Shown here one piece after another: positions 8,282 to 17,293 of a stretch of DNA of 64,000 bases. Origin of the DNA: Amycolatopsis eburnea (GTDB lineage: Bacteria > Actinomycetota > Actinomycetes > Mycobacteriales > Pseudonocardiaceae); NCBI RefSeq assembly GCF_003937945.1, contig NZ_RSEC01000059.1, forward strand, positions 169,422 to 233,421. Direction: 5' to 3'. The number at the start of each line of letters is the position of its first letter. Position 1 is the first letter of the stretch. Made by a program: the position numbers and the translations under genes. Below the pieces are notes generated by a model, which worked only from the letters and a program-made list of their open reading frames with translations, was not told the DNA's origin and ran no database searches.

Positions 8282-8328
8282 CCGGCCGCGGAGTCGCCTG
8301 GAGGCGTGGTCTGCCCGGCGTCGCGGGG

Positions 8329-8385
8329 ATGTCGTGAAAGGGTCGTTCATGTCGTCTGGCGAGATGAACGACTCTTTCATGACAT
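8329..8385. repeat. 22-bp palindrome, TGAAAGGGTCGTTCAT family
   Basis: Arms 8329-8350 and 8364-8385 pair over 22 positions with two G-T pairs; the loop is GTCGTCTGGCGAG. It lies between two convergent LysR genes. The same element, in the opposite orientation, is at 26697-26749, including the loop sequence. It may act as a bidirectional terminator, but loop conservation suggests a repeat family. Confidence 0.7.
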
Positions 8386-8458
8386 CGCGGAGGGGCGGAT
8401 CGGCCGTGCTGCCCGACTTTGCCGGGGCCCTGGGCACGTCTCGGGCGCTGCTCGGTCG

Positions 8459-9370
8459 CTAGCGTGCCGGTTCGAAGCGCGCCGACGCTGCCCGCAGCGC
8501 GTCCAAACACGCCCGCACCGCGCCGCGGTCCTCCTCGCCCGCGCGGCAGACCGCGTAGATCGTCCGGTCCAGCGCCGGGCGCGTGGTCAGGATGCGCACG
8601 CCGTCCGGGAGCCGGTCGCGGGCGAGGCGGGGGACCAGTGCCGCGCCGATGCCGCCCGCCACCAGGGCCAGCTGGGTCGGGTAGCTGCCGACCGTGCAGC
8701 TGATCCGGGGCTCCAGGTGCTGGGCGCGCAGCACCTGCGTCAGCCACTCGTAACAGCCGGACCCGGCACTCCAGGCGATCCACGCCACGTCGTCCAGCTC
8801 GCCCAGATCGACGGCCTTGCGGTGAGCCAGCCGGTGCCCGGCCGGCAGCGCGAGGTCGGCGACGTCGGCGAACAGCGGGAGGGCGGTCGCCGACGGCGGG
8901 ATCTCGGTCGGGCGGTCGGCCCAGCTCTCCACCACGGCGACGTCGAGGTCGCCGGACACCACCCGCGGGATGGTCTGCTCCGCCTCGCCTTCGTGCAGCG
9001 TCACCACGAGCCCCGGGTGCTGGGTGGAGAGCGTGGTCAGCGCGGGCGGCAGCAACGCGTGCACGGTCGTCGGGATCGCGCCGATCCGCAGCGGCCCGAA
9101 GACGTCCTCGCGCAGCAGCTCCAGGTCCGCCTTCGCCTCGGCGACCTGCGCGAGGATTCGCTCGGCGTGCCCGGCCAGCACCTGTCCCGCCTTCGTCAGC
9201 CGGACGCCGCGACCTTGGGGTTCCAGCAGGGTCTGGCCCGCCTCCCGCTCCAGCTTCGCCAGCTGCTGCGACACGCCGGAGGGTGTGACGTGCAGCGTGG
9301 CGGCCGCCGCGGCGACCGAGCCCTGAGTCGCGACGGCGTGCAGCGCCCGCATCCGCTCGAGTCCGAACAC
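8459..9370 (-). CDS. LysR-family transcriptional regulator
   Basis: A 303-aa regulator with an N-terminal HTH (QGSVAAAAATLHVTPSGVSQ) and a LysR effector domain. The GTG at 9370 is used; an ATG at 9352 is an alternative. It is divergent from an EamA exporter gene 73 bases away. A LysR next to a divergently transcribed DMT exporter is a common arrangement in which the regulator senses the exported metabolite. Confidence 0.85.
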   Translation of the reverse strand: MFGLERMRALHAVATQGSVAAAAATLHVTPSGVSQQLAKLEREAGQTLLEPQGRGVRLTKAGQVLAGHAERILAQVAEAKADLELLREDVFGPLRIGAIPTTVHALLPPALTTLSTQHPGLVVTLHEGEAEQTIPRVVSGDLDVAVVESWADRPTEIPPSATALPLFADVADLALPAGHRLAHRKAVDLGELDDVAWIAWSAGSGCYEWLTQVLRAQHLEPRISCTVGSYPTQLALVAGGIGAALVPRLARDRLPDGVRILTTRPALDRTIYAVCRAGEEDRGAVRACLDALRAASARFEPAR

Positions 9371-9443
9371 GGTAGCGATGCTACCGGATTCCGCGAAGGA
9401 ACATTCGCTTGTCCTTGACAGTCATGGCCACCAGGCTGGAGGG

Positions 9444-10373
9444 GTGACCACGACCGAGTCCCGCCCCACGACGACCGCACCGGTGTTCACCAGCCGGTTC
9501 GACCCGCGGCTGCTGGCCGCGCTCGGCAGCTTCTGCATCTCGCTGTCGTCGGTCTTCATCAAGGTCTCGCACACCAGCGGCAGCACGAGCGCGTTCTGGC
9601 GCTGCCTGCTGGCCCTGCCGGTGCTGCTCGTGCTCGCCGCGCGGGAGTGGCGGAAGGCCGGCCCGGCGCGGCGCCGCGTGCTCCTGCCGCTGCTGGCCGG
9701 CACCGGGCTCGGCCTCGACTTCGTGCTGTGGGGCGAGGCGATCCCGCGGGTCGGCGCCGGCATCGCCACCGTGCTGCTGGCCGTCCAGGTGGTCTTCGTG
9801 CCGCTGCTGGCGCTGGTCTTCCTGCGCGAACGGCCGTCGAAGCGCTTCCTCGTCGTGGCGCCGGTCCTGCTGGCCGGCGTGGTGCTGGCCGGCGGGTTCG
9901 CCGGGACCGGCTCGTTCGGCCCGGACCCGGTGACCGGCGCGGTCTTCGCGCTGCTGGCCGGCGCGGGCTACGCGGTCTACCTGTTCCTGATCCGGCTCAG
10001 CGGCGGCCAGGGCACCCAGGCTCACTCCCTCGCCTTGGCGACGATTTCCGCGGGCCTGGTGGCCTTCGTGGCCGGGCTCCCGACCGGCACGCTCGACCTG
10101 ACGCCGACCCCCGCGGCGTTCGGCTGGCTGGTCGCGCTCGCCGTCGTCGGCCAGCTGATCGGGTGGATCCTGATCTCCGCCGCGCTGCCCCGGATGTCGG
10201 CCACCCTCGGCGCGACGCTGATGCTGCTCCAGCCGGTCGGGGCGGTGCTGCTGGGCATCGTCCTGCTGGGCGAAGCCCCGAGCGTGCTGCAGCTGATCGG
10301 CTGCGCCGGCGTGGTCGCGGCGGTGTGCTTCGCCGGTGGTGGACGATCTGCGTGCGAACGGCGTCCCGGCTAA
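9444..10373 (+). CDS. EamA/DMT-family exporter (10 membrane helices)
   Basis: A 309-aa membrane protein with two EamA repeats of five helices each. The first is about residues 20-145 (LAALGSFCISLSSVFIKVS onward), the second about 160-295 (GAVFALLAGAGYAVYLFLI onward). The family exports metabolites or amino acids. The GTG at 9444 is only one base from GGAGG, so the true start could be further upstream in the open frame (to 9378) or the mRNA may be leaderless. The 3' end runs to 10373, close to the next gene. Confidence 0.8.
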   Translation: MTTTESRPTTTAPVFTSRFDPRLLAALGSFCISLSSVFIKVSHTSGSTSAFWRCLLALPVLLVLAAREWRKAGPARRRVLLPLLAGTGLGLDFVLWGEAIPRVGAGIATVLLAVQVVFVPLLALVFLRERPSKRFLVVAPVLLAGVVLAGGFAGTGSFGPDPVTGAVFALLAGAGYAVYLFLIRLSGGQGTQAHSLALATISAGLVAFVAGLPTGTLDLTPTPAAFGWLVALAVVGQLIGWILISAALPRMSATLGATLMLLQPVGAVLLGIVLLGEAPSVLQLIGCAGVVAAVCFAGGGRSACERRPG

Positions 10374-10383
10374 CGTCGCGAGC

Positions 10384-11280
10384 ATGCGGGTACTGGTGGC
10401 CGGGGCGTCCGGTTTCGTCGGCGGCAAGCTGTGCCCGGCGCTGGAAGCGGCCGGGCACGAGGTGCTCGCGATGACCCGCCACCCCGCGAAGTACCGCGGC
10501 GCCGGGAAAGCCGTGCGCGGCGACGTCGCCGACGTCGGTTCACTGCGAGACGCGCTCAAGAGCGTCGAAGCGGCCTACTACCTGGTGCATTCCCTCGACA
10601 GCACGGACTTCAAGCGCCGCGACGCCGACGCCGCCCGCGCGTTCGCCCGTGCCGCGGGTGACGCGGGGGTTCGCCGGATCGTCTACCTCGGTGGCCTCGG
10701 GGACGACGATGACGCGCTTTCGGAGCACCTGGCCAGCCGCCGCGAGGTCGAACGGCTGCTGGGGGAGGCCGGGGTGCCGGTCACCGTGCTGCGCGCCGGG
10801 ATCGTGATCGGCCACGGCGGGACGTCGTGGGAGCTGACCCGCCAGCTGGTCGAGCACCTGCCGGCGATGGTCACCCCGCGCTGGGTCGACACGCGCACCC
10901 AGCCGATCGCGATCGCCGACGTCGTCCGCTACCTCGCCGGCGTCCTCGAGCACCCGGAAGCCGAGGGGAAGACGTTCGAGATCGGCGGGCCGGAAGTGCT
11001 GGCCTACCGGGACATGCTGCAGCGCGTCGCCGCCATCGAAGGCAGGCCGCTGCTGATCCTGCCGGTGCCGCTGCTGTCCCCGCGCCTGTCGTCGTACTGG
11101 CTTTCACTGGTCACCGACATCGACGTGACCACCGGGCGGGCGCTGATCGACTCGATGACCAACGAGGTCGTCGTCCGCGACGACGCCATCCGCCGGATCG
11201 TCGAGTTCGAGCCGCTCGGCTACGACGAGGCCGTGCTGCAAGCGCTGGGCGAGCGGGCGAAGAGCAGGCGGACCGCGTGA
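10384..11280 (+). CDS. NAD(P)H-binding SDR-family protein (NmrA/complex I NDUFA9-like)
   Basis: A 298-aa atypical SDR. Dinucleotide motif GASGFVGG at the N-terminus (MRVLVAGASGFVGGKL), then a YLVHSL segment and YLGGLGDDD. The C-terminal half matches the group that carries a divergent reductase-like domain. The canonical YxxxK is not clear, so an oxidoreductase role is uncertain. The start at 10384 is ten bases past the EamA stop. It overlaps the following CPBP gene by four bases (GTGA). Confidence 0.8.
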   Translation: MRVLVAGASGFVGGKLCPALEAAGHEVLAMTRHPAKYRGAGKAVRGDVADVGSLRDALKSVEAAYYLVHSLDSTDFKRRDADAARAFARAAGDAGVRRIVYLGGLGDDDDALSEHLASRREVERLLGEAGVPVTVLRAGIVIGHGGTSWELTRQLVEHLPAMVTPRWVDTRTQPIAIADVVRYLAGVLEHPEAEGKTFEIGGPEVLAYRDMLQRVAAIEGRPLLILPVPLLSPRLSSYWLSLVTDIDVTTGRALIDSMTNEVVVRDDAIRRIVEFEPLGYDEAVLQALGERAKSRRTA

Positions 11281-11855
11281 GACGGCGGTTGCTGGCCGCC
11301 GTCACGGCCGCCGGGTCCGGGCTGCTCGGCGCGTCACTGGCCAGCCGCCCCGGTTCGCGCCGCTTCCACGTGCTGACGGCGTCGGTCGCGGCGACCTGGT
11401 TCGCCGGGGCGGGCCGGGTGCCGCGCGGCCGCCCGGACGTCGTCCAGCCGCTGGTGGTGGGCGCGGGCGCGTTCGGCGTGTTCTACGGCTGCGCGCTGGT
11501 GGCCCGGCACATCCCGCCGCTGCGGCGCGCGATCACCGGGGTCCTCGACCACGCCCACCGCGGTTCGACGCCGTCGGTGGCGGTGACGGCGCTGGTCACC
11601 GGCGTGGCCGAGGAAGCCTTCTTCCGTGGTGCGCTCTACGACGCTTTCGGGGCGCGTGGCGCCACCGCGGCGTACGTCCTGTCGACGACGGCGACGCGGA
11701 ACCCCGCGCTGGTGCTGGCTTCCGCGGTGATGGGGACGCTCTTCGCCGTGCAGCGCCACCGCGCGGGTGGCGTGCAGTCCCCGGTGCTGACCCACGTGGC
11801 CTGGTCGGCGCTGATGCTCGCGGCGATGCCGCGGCTGTTCCCGCCGGAGGACTAG
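11277..11855 (+). CDS. CPBP-family intramembrane protease-like protein
   Basis: A 192-aa membrane protein with about five hydrophobic segments. It has the CPBP/Abi motif 1 EEAFFRG (Glu-Glu-x3-Arg) near residue 111. The second motif (FxxxH) is less clear, though LTHVAWS near the end supplies the motif 3 histidine. The family includes glutamic intramembrane endopeptidases and bacteriocin-immunity-like proteins. GTG 11277 overlaps the SDR stop, so the two are translationally coupled. Confidence 0.75.
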   Translation: MRRRLLAAVTAAGSGLLGASLASRPGSRRFHVLTASVAATWFAGAGRVPRGRPDVVQPLVVGAGAFGVFYGCALVARHIPPLRRAITGVLDHAHRGSTPSVAVTALVTGVAEEAFFRGALYDAFGARGATAAYVLSTTATRNPALVLASAVMGTLFAVQRHRAGGVQSPVLTHVAWSALMLAAMPRLFPPED

Positions 11856-11942
11856 ACCACCGTTGTCCGGAACCGGACAGAATCCTTCGCCGATCCGGCC
11901 CGGTGTTCTTATCCTGGAACGAACCCCGGTGCGTGGAGAGGG

Positions 11943-13730
11943 ATGTCGATGCGGACATTGCTCGTGCTGCTGCTCGTGTTCGGTTCCCTGACCCCGATCC
12001 CCGCGACCGCGGCGACGACGGCCGCCGCGGTGTGCGTCACCTCGTGCGACACCCTCGACCCGTCGCGGGCCGCGCGCGAGAGCTTTCCCTTGCCGGACAA
12101 GGTGATCAACGGGCGGGTGCTGCGGCTGCACGCGTCCGACCCGGACGGCATGGCCTGGGCGAGCATCGACAACGGCGTGCCCGGCGACGCCGTCTGGCTC
12201 GACCGCTCCTGGGACGGCGGCGCCACCTGGGAAGGCCTGCTGGGCAAGGCGAGCATCCCCGGTTCGTGGACCGGTACCCGCACCCTGATGTACAACCTCA
12301 CCGATCCCGCGCACCACCGCCGCGGCCGGGTCCGCGCCTGCGGTGACGCGCACGGCGTCGGCTGCACCGCGTGGATCTACCCGGACGTCTGCGACAGCGC
12401 GTGCGATCGGAGCGCCCCGGCTGCCGGGGACAGCCAGCCGGTCGCGCCGACGACGCTCTTCGGCCGCACGATCCGGCTGCACTTCGACGGCCGCGGGCTG
12501 GCGTGGGCCGGGATCGAAGCGGGCGGCGCCGGCGACGAGATCTGGCTCGACCGCTCGTGGGACGCCGGCGCGAGCTGGCCGGACGGCTCGTCGCTGGGCC
12601 GCACCAGCACCCCCGCGGGCGCGGCCGGCACGCACACGGCGGCCTTCGCCACGCGCGATCCCCGCGGCCGGCTCTACGGCGGCGCGGTCCGGGCGTGCGG
12701 CCGGGAAGCCACGCACGCCCAAGGCAGCTGCACGGCGTGGGCGCGCCCGGCGACGACCCGCGCCGCCGGCGCGCTCGACGCCTTGATGTGGTCCTACGAC
12801 CCCTACACCGCGTGGTGGCCGTCGAGCTGGTGGAACTCCGCGGTCGCGGTGACGGCGGTGGCCGATGCCGGCGGGTTCGACGCCGCGCTGGCGCGCACCT
12901 TCGACGTCAACCGGGCCGCTTTCCCCGCCGGGGTGCGCAGTTCCGACCCGATCGACGGGCACTTCGTCAGCCGGGCGATCGACGACAGCGCGTGGTGGGG
13001 CCTGGCCTGGCTCGCCGTCTACGACCGCACCCACGACCCGCGGTACCTCACCGAGGCGACGACGATCGCGGACTACGTCCACGGGTTCTGGGACACCGGC
13101 ACCTGCGGCGGCGGGGTCTGGTGGGACCGCGAGCGGACGTACAAGAACGCCGTCACCGCGGGGCTGTACCTGCGGCTGACCGCGTCCCTGCACCGGCGGA
13201 TCGCCGGGGACACGCTGTGGGGGCAGCGGGCTCGCACCGCGGGCGAGTGGTACCTCGGCAGCGGCCTGGTCAACGGCTCCGGCCTGGTGAACGACGGCTT
13301 GACGGCGTCGTGCGCCAACAACGGCCAGACGGTCTGGACCTACAACCAGGGCCTCGGGATCGGCGGGCTGCTGGAGCTGTGGCGCGGCACCGGCGTCCAG
13401 TCCTATTTGGACGCGGCGAAGCGGCTCGCGGACGCGGCGATGGCCCGGCTGACGTCGGGTGGCGTACTCGTCGAGTCCTGCGAAGCGGCTTCCTGCGACG
13501 ACAACCAGAAGCAGTTCAAGGGCATCTTCATGCGCTACTTCGGCGACCTCGCCGCGGCGACGGGCTCGGCGGCCTACCGCGCGTTCGCGCAGCAGCAGGC
13601 GGACGCGCTGTGGGCGGGCGACCGGGACCCGCTGAACCGGATCGGGCTGCGCTGGACCGGCGCCACCCCGAACGCGGCCGACTGGCGCACGCAGGCGTCC
13701 GGCCTGGAAGCGGTGCTGGCGGCCGGGTAG
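11943..13730 (+). CDS. secreted GH76-like alpha-mannanase with duplicated N-terminal modules
   Basis: A 595-aa exported protein. The signal peptide covers about residues 1-25. Two tandem modules of about 118 aa follow (about 30-147 and 149-269); each begins with a Cys pair, contains LDRSWDGGATW or LDRSWDAGASW, and ends near CTAW. The C-terminal (alpha/alpha)6 barrel (about 275-595) matches GH76 endo-alpha-1,6-mannanase-like enzymes; the catalytic Asp pair is Asp347-Asp348 in AIDDSAWW. Likely substrates are alpha-mannans or mannosylated wall glycans outside the cell. The two modules are not a family I can name and may bind glycan. ATG 11943 follows GGAGAGG; an ATG two codons later is equally possible. 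Confidence 0.82.
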   Translation: MSMRTLLVLLLVFGSLTPIPATAATTAAAVCVTSCDTLDPSRAARESFPLPDKVINGRVLRLHASDPDGMAWASIDNGVPGDAVWLDRSWDGGATWEGLLGKASIPGSWTGTRTLMYNLTDPAHHRRGRVRACGDAHGVGCTAWIYPDVCDSACDRSAPAAGDSQPVAPTTLFGRTIRLHFDGRGLAWAGIEAGGAGDEIWLDRSWDAGASWPDGSSLGRTSTPAGAAGTHTAAFATRDPRGRLYGGAVRACGREATHAQGSCTAWARPATTRAAGALDALMWSYDPYTAWWPSSWWNSAVAVTAVADAGGFDAALARTFDVNRAAFPAGVRSSDPIDGHFVSRAIDDSAWWGLAWLAVYDRTHDPRYLTEATTIADYVHGFWDTGTCGGGVWWDRERTYKNAVTAGLYLRLTASLHRRIAGDTLWGQRARTAGEWYLGSGLVNGSGLVNDGLTASCANNGQTVWTYNQGLGIGGLLELWRGTGVQSYLDAAKRLADAAMARLTSGGVLVESCEAASCDDNQKQFKGIFMRYFGDLAAATGSAAYRAFAQQQADALWAGDRDPLNRIGLRWTGATPNAADWRTQASGLEAVLAAG

Positions 13731-13744
13731 GCAGGCACGCGAGA

Positions 13745-14356
13745 ATGGGCGGCGTGCGGATCCTCCTGCTCGCGGCCGTCGCCGTGCTCGCCACCGGGTG
13801 CTCGGCCGAGGTCGCCGGGCACGCCGCGCCCACCGGCTTCGTCGTCAAGGACGGGACGGTGCTGCGGTTCCGCCCGGTCCTGGTCGAGGCGCCACCGGGG
13901 CCGGCGGCCGGTCCCGCGGCCGAGCGGCAGAGCACCGATCCCGCCGCGCAGCAGGCCGCCGTGCAGGGGTTCGACTGCGCCCAGGGCAAGCCGGATCCCC
14001 TGGACGGCCGCGACGACCCGGCGTTGCCGCTGGTCAGCTGCGACCGCGCGCAGGGCACGAAGTACGTCCTCGGCCCCGGCTTCCTCAGCGGCGCCGACGT
14101 GAGCCGGGTGGACGCCGCGCTCGACCCGCAGACGGGCAGCTCGGTCATCAACCTCAGCTTCACCGCCAAGGGCGCGCAGACCTGGGCCGACTGGACGGCC
14201 CGGAACATCGGCAAGCAGGTCGCGATGGTGCTCAAGAGCCGCGTCCTGACCGCGCCGGTCGTCCAGTCCGCGATCACCGGCGGGGAAACCCGGATCAGCG
14301 GGAAGTTCACCTTGCCCGAAGCCAAGCAGCTGGCGAAGGACATCGCCGGCGGCTGA
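13745..14356 (+). CDS. lipoprotein with SecDF P1-head-like domain
   Basis: A 203-aa putative lipoprotein with lipobox LATGC, so Cys19 would be lipidated. After a Pro/Ala-rich linker, residues 75-203 resemble the P1 head subdomain of SecD: VDAALDPQTGSSVINLSFTA, then NIGKQVAMVLKSRVLTAPVV and a final GKFTLPEAKQLAKDI. No membrane helices of SecD follow. This is a stand-alone periplasmic-type head on a lipid anchor, known in actinomycetes but without a defined function. The start at 13745 lies 14 bases past the GH76 stop, so the two may be cotranscribed. Confidence 0.72.
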   Translation: MGGVRILLLAAVAVLATGCSAEVAGHAAPTGFVVKDGTVLRFRPVLVEAPPGPAAGPAAERQSTDPAAQQAAVQGFDCAQGKPDPLDGRDDPALPLVSCDRAQGTKYVLGPGFLSGADVSRVDAALDPQTGSSVINLSFTAKGAQTWADWTARNIGKQVAMVLKSRVLTAPVVQSAITGGETRISGKFTLPEAKQLAKDIAGG

Positions 14357-14359
14357 GCT

Positions 14360-14833
14360 TCAGCACTCCGCGATGCCCTCGGTGCAGGCCTGCGTCTCGG
14401 ACTTGTTCGTCGCCTGGTGGAGCAGTTCGTAGAGCTGTTCACGCTGGTCGGCGCTCAGCGCGTGGAACACCTCGTCCTCGACCGCGGCGAGCGCGAACTC
14501 GGCACGGGCGAGCAGCTTCGCGCCGACGTCGGTGAGCTCGACGACGTGCCGCCGCCGGTCGACGGGGGAGCGGCGCCGCTCGATCAGGTTCTCGGCTTCG
14601 AGGTCGTTGAGCAGCCCGACGACGTTCGTGCTGTCCATTTCCAGGGTCTTCGCCAGGTCCTGCTGCGAGCTGCCGCCCAGGTCGCGCAGGACGGTCAGGG
14701 CGATCAGGTGGCGCGGCCGCAGGCCGAGGGGCTTGAGCACGGAATCGCTGCGGGTCTGCAGCCGCCGCGTCAGCTGGCCGAGCAGCGCCCCGCAGCGGTG
14801 GGGCGGCTGGTTCACGACCGGCAGCGACGTCAT
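14360..14833 (-). CDS. MarR-family transcriptional regulator
   Basis: A 157-aa winged-helix protein. HTH segment GGSSQQDLAKTLEMDSTNVV, wing ERRRSPVDRRRHVVELT. The ATG at 14833 is preferred to the frame's first start at 14857. Divergent from the azoreductase gene, which MarR proteins of this type commonly repress in response to quinones or electrophiles. The intervening AT-richer sequence (14834-14903, with TATATGGGC) is the probable operator-promoter zone. Confidence 0.85.
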   Translation of the reverse strand: MTSLPVVNQPPHRCGALLGQLTRRLQTRSDSVLKPLGLRPRHLIALTVLRDLGGSSQQDLAKTLEMDSTNVVGLLNDLEAENLIERRRSPVDRRRHVVELTDVGAKLLARAEFALAAVEDEVFHALSADQREQLYELLHQATNKSETQACTEGIAEC

Positions 14834-14903
14834 CTGCCCAGTATATGGGCGGCTCAACAGTCGGTGTGCTATTAATGGTTTGTCTTACACCAACGATCTA
14901 CGG

Positions 14904-15557
14904 ATGGCTAACGACATGGCGCACCTCCTCCACATCGACTCGAGCATCCAGGGCGAGCGTTCGGTGAGCCGCCGGCTCAGCGCGCGGGCCGCGACGGCGT
15001 GGCGCGCCGCGCACCCGGACGGCACGGTCACCTACCGCGACCTGGGCGCGCACCCGCTGCCCCACATCGACTCCGCGAGCGGCCTGGCCGGCATGGTGCC
15101 GCCGGAGCAGCACACGCCCGAGCAGGCGGCGGCGTGGGCGCGGACCGCCGAGCTGGTCGGCGAGGTCAAGGCGGCCGACACCGTCCTGCTGGGCCTGCCG
15201 CTGTACAACTTCGGCGCGCCGAGCAGCGTCAAGACCTGGGTCGACCACCTCATCGCCCCCGGCCTCTCGGTCGACCACGAGACCCAGACGGGTCTGCTGG
15301 GTGGCCGCGAGTTCATCGTGCTGGCGTCGCGCGGCGGCGGGTACGGCGAGGGCACGCCCCGCGAAGGCTGGGACCACGCCGAGCAGTGGCTCCCGCACGG
15401 CGTCTCGCTGACCGGCCTGGAGCCGCGTTTCATCACCGCGGAGCTGACGCTGGCCCACGTCAACCCGGCGATGGCGGAGCTCATCCCGCTGGCCGACGCG
15501 AGCCTGGCGACGGCGGAGCGCACGATCGACGAGCTCTGGCTCCCCGCCCGCGTCTGA
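14904..15557 (+). CDS. azoR: FMN-dependent NADH:azo/quinone reductase
   Basis: A 217-aa flavodoxin-fold enzyme. N-terminal strand and phosphate loop LLHIDSSIQGERSVSRRL, the LPLYNFGAPSSVKTWVDH motif that binds FMN and the nicotinamide side, and FIVLASRGGGYGEG. It would reduce quinones or azo compounds by two electrons with NAD(P)H in the cytoplasm. The ATG at 14904 is used; a second ATG at 14916 aligns better with the family start. Neither has a clear ribosome binding site. Divergent MarR suggests induction by electrophiles. Confidence 0.82.
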   Translation: MANDMAHLLHIDSSIQGERSVSRRLSARAATAWRAAHPDGTVTYRDLGAHPLPHIDSASGLAGMVPPEQHTPEQAAAWARTAELVGEVKAADTVLLGLPLYNFGAPSSVKTWVDHLIAPGLSVDHETQTGLLGGREFIVLASRGGGYGEGTPREGWDHAEQWLPHGVSLTGLEPRFITAELTLAHVNPAMAELIPLADASLATAERTIDELWLPARV

Positions 15558-15562
15558 CCCCA

Positions 15563-15649
15563 AGCGCCCCAATGTGGCGTTGGTTGCGTCAGACGCACCG
15601 AACGCCACATTGGGTGCGTTGGACGCACCGAACGCCACATTGGGGCGCT
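15563..15649. repeat. AGCGCCCCAATGTGGCGTT inverted repeat, with an extra internal copy
   Basis: Arms 15563-15581 and 15631-15649 are perfectly complementary over 19 bp. A third partial copy, GAACGCCACATTGGG, lies between them at about 15600-15614, preceded by another GACGCACC unit. It lies just past the azoreductase stop, so a terminator role is plausible. Related AGCGCCCCAA units occur at 28603 and 32170. Confidence 0.7.
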
Positions 15650-15762
15650 CACCTGGGGACCCGGCGGTGGTCGCGCTCGACGTGGGCGGTACCGTGCCGC
15701 CGCGGGCGGGTTGGCAGTTGCGGCACCCCGCGGAGGCCGCACCTGGGTGAGGAAGGTCAGGG

Positions 15763-16269
15763 TTGAGCGCGCACACCTCGCAGATGGACGACATCCGGCT
15801 CGTCGCGCAGCCGAGCGCGCTGCCGGTCACCGAGCTGTTCGTCCGCCTGATTCTCACCGACTGGTCCCTGCGTCCCATGCTGGAGCAGACCACCGCCGCC
15901 GCCAGACGGCTGGTCGAGGCCGTGATCGAGGCCGGCAACCCGAAGGCGCCGCCCTTTGTGACGCTGCGGCTGCGGCTGAGCGCCGAGGTGCTGCTGGTCG
16001 AGGTCGACGACGACGTCCCGGGCCTGCCGGAACCGAAGGCGGGCCCCGGCGAACGCGTCGGCGTCGAGCACGGTGTCGGTGGCGCGCGCACGACCTGGTG
16101 CGAGCTGGCGCTCCCCGGCGGGATGAACGCGCGGCAGGTGCGCCTGCCGCGGCGGCAGGACCGCCGGACCCTGGTCGACGAGCCCGTCTCCGGCGACCCG
16201 GTGGCCGCGGACCCGCAGGTGCTGGAGCGCCTGCTGACCCGGCTGAGCGGCTGGTCCGCCGACGGCTGA
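15763..16269 (+). CDS. putative anti-sigma/ATPase-like regulatory protein
   Basis: A 168-aa soluble protein. The middle part (ARRLVEAVIEAG, LLVEVDDDVPGLP, GVEHGVGGARTTWCEL) is reminiscent of RsbW-type GHKL domains in actinomycetes, but the N and G boxes are degraded, so ATP binding is doubtful. The TTG at 15763 is chosen, with a GAGGAAGG stretch upstream; ATG 15784 is an alternative. It ends one base before the next gene, so the two are probably an operon. Confidence 0.55.
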   Translation: MSAHTSQMDDIRLVAQPSALPVTELFVRLILTDWSLRPMLEQTTAAARRLVEAVIEAGNPKAPPFVTLRLRLSAEVLLVEVDDDVPGLPEPKAGPGERVGVEHGVGGARTTWCELALPGGMNARQVRLPRRQDRRTLVDEPVSGDPVAADPQVLERLLTRLSGWSADG

Positions 16270-16270
16270 C

Positions 16271-17236
16271 GTGCGCACCCGGCCCGTCCTCGTCGTGCTC
16301 TACGACGGCGTCCGGCTGCTCGACGTCTCGGGCCCGCTGGAAGTCTTCGCCGAAGCCAACGAGCACGGCGGCCACTACGTGCTGCGGACGGCGTCGCCCG
16401 GCGGCACCGACGTCCGCACCAACACCGGCACGCGGCTGGGCGCCGACCTCGACCTCGCGGCGGCGGATCCGCGCGGGGCGACCGTGCTGGTGCCCGGCGG
16501 CCCGGAGTGGGCCCGCACGATCGCCGACGCCGAGCTGATCGCCCAGATCCGCCGGCTCGCCGACGGCGCCGCCCGGACGGCGTCGGTGTGCGCGGGCGCG
16601 TTCGCGCTGGCCGCGGCCGGTGTCCTCGACGGACGGCGTGCCACCACGCACTGGGACCTCACCGGCCGGCTCGCCCGGCGCTTCCCGCGGATCGACGTCG
16701 ACGGCGACGCCATCTTCGTCAAGGACGGCCCGGTCATCACCTCGGCCGGCGTCACCTCCGGCATCGACCTCGCACTGGCGCTCGTCGAGGACGACCTCGG
16801 CGCCGAGGTGGCCCGGCTGGTGGCCAAGCACCTGGTCGTCTTCCTGCAACGCCCGGGCGGCCAGTCGCAGTTCAGCGTCCGCCTGGAGACCGGCCGCCCG
16901 CGCACGGAGCTGCTGCGCGGCGTGCTGGACGCCGTCACGGCCGATCCGGCGGCCCCGCACACCCTCGACGACCTCGCCGGGCGCGCCGGTGTCAGCACCA
17001 GGCACCTCACGCGCCTGTTCCGCGAAGAGCTCGGCCGCACGCCGGCGCGGTTCGTCGAGCAGGTCCGGCTGGAGGCCGCCCAGCAGCAGCTGGAGCGCAC
17101 CACCGACCCGCTCGACGTGGTGGCGCGGCGGGCGGGGTTCCGGACCGCGGAGACGCTGCGGCGCGCCTTCGCCCGGCACCTCGGGGTCACGCCGAGCGAC
17201 TACCGGGCCCGCTTCCGGACCACCGGCATCGCCTGA
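16271..17236 (+). CDS. GlxA-type AraC-family regulator with DJ-1/PfpI domain
   Basis: A 321-aa regulator. Residues 1-165 form a DJ-1/PfpI-like domain; the nucleophile-elbow Cys is in SVCAGAFALAAAG. Residues 215-320 form the AraC double HTH, including AGVSTRHLTRLFREELG and ARRAGFRTAETLRRAF. Such proteins activate catabolic genes in response to small metabolites. The GTG at 16271 is one base past the preceding stop. No catabolic target is adjacent. Confidence 0.85.
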   Translation: MRTRPVLVVLYDGVRLLDVSGPLEVFAEANEHGGHYVLRTASPGGTDVRTNTGTRLGADLDLAAADPRGATVLVPGGPEWARTIADAELIAQIRRLADGAARTASVCAGAFALAAAGVLDGRRATTHWDLTGRLARRFPRIDVDGDAIFVKDGPVITSAGVTSGIDLALALVEDDLGAEVARLVAKHLVVFLQRPGGQSQFSVRLETGRPRTELLRGVLDAVTADPAAPHTLDDLAGRAGVSTRHLTRLFREELGRTPARFVEQVRLEAAQQQLERTTDPLDVVARRAGFRTAETLRRAFARHLGVTPSDYRARFRTTGIA

Positions 17237-17293
17237 ACGCTTCCGGCCGCGCATCCGTACACCAAGACAAGGGATGACGAGGAGGCTGCCGCC

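Noticed and set aside
9414..9420. TTGACA as the -35 of the EamA gene
   Set aside because: There is no -10-like hexamer at a suitable distance before the GTG at 9444.
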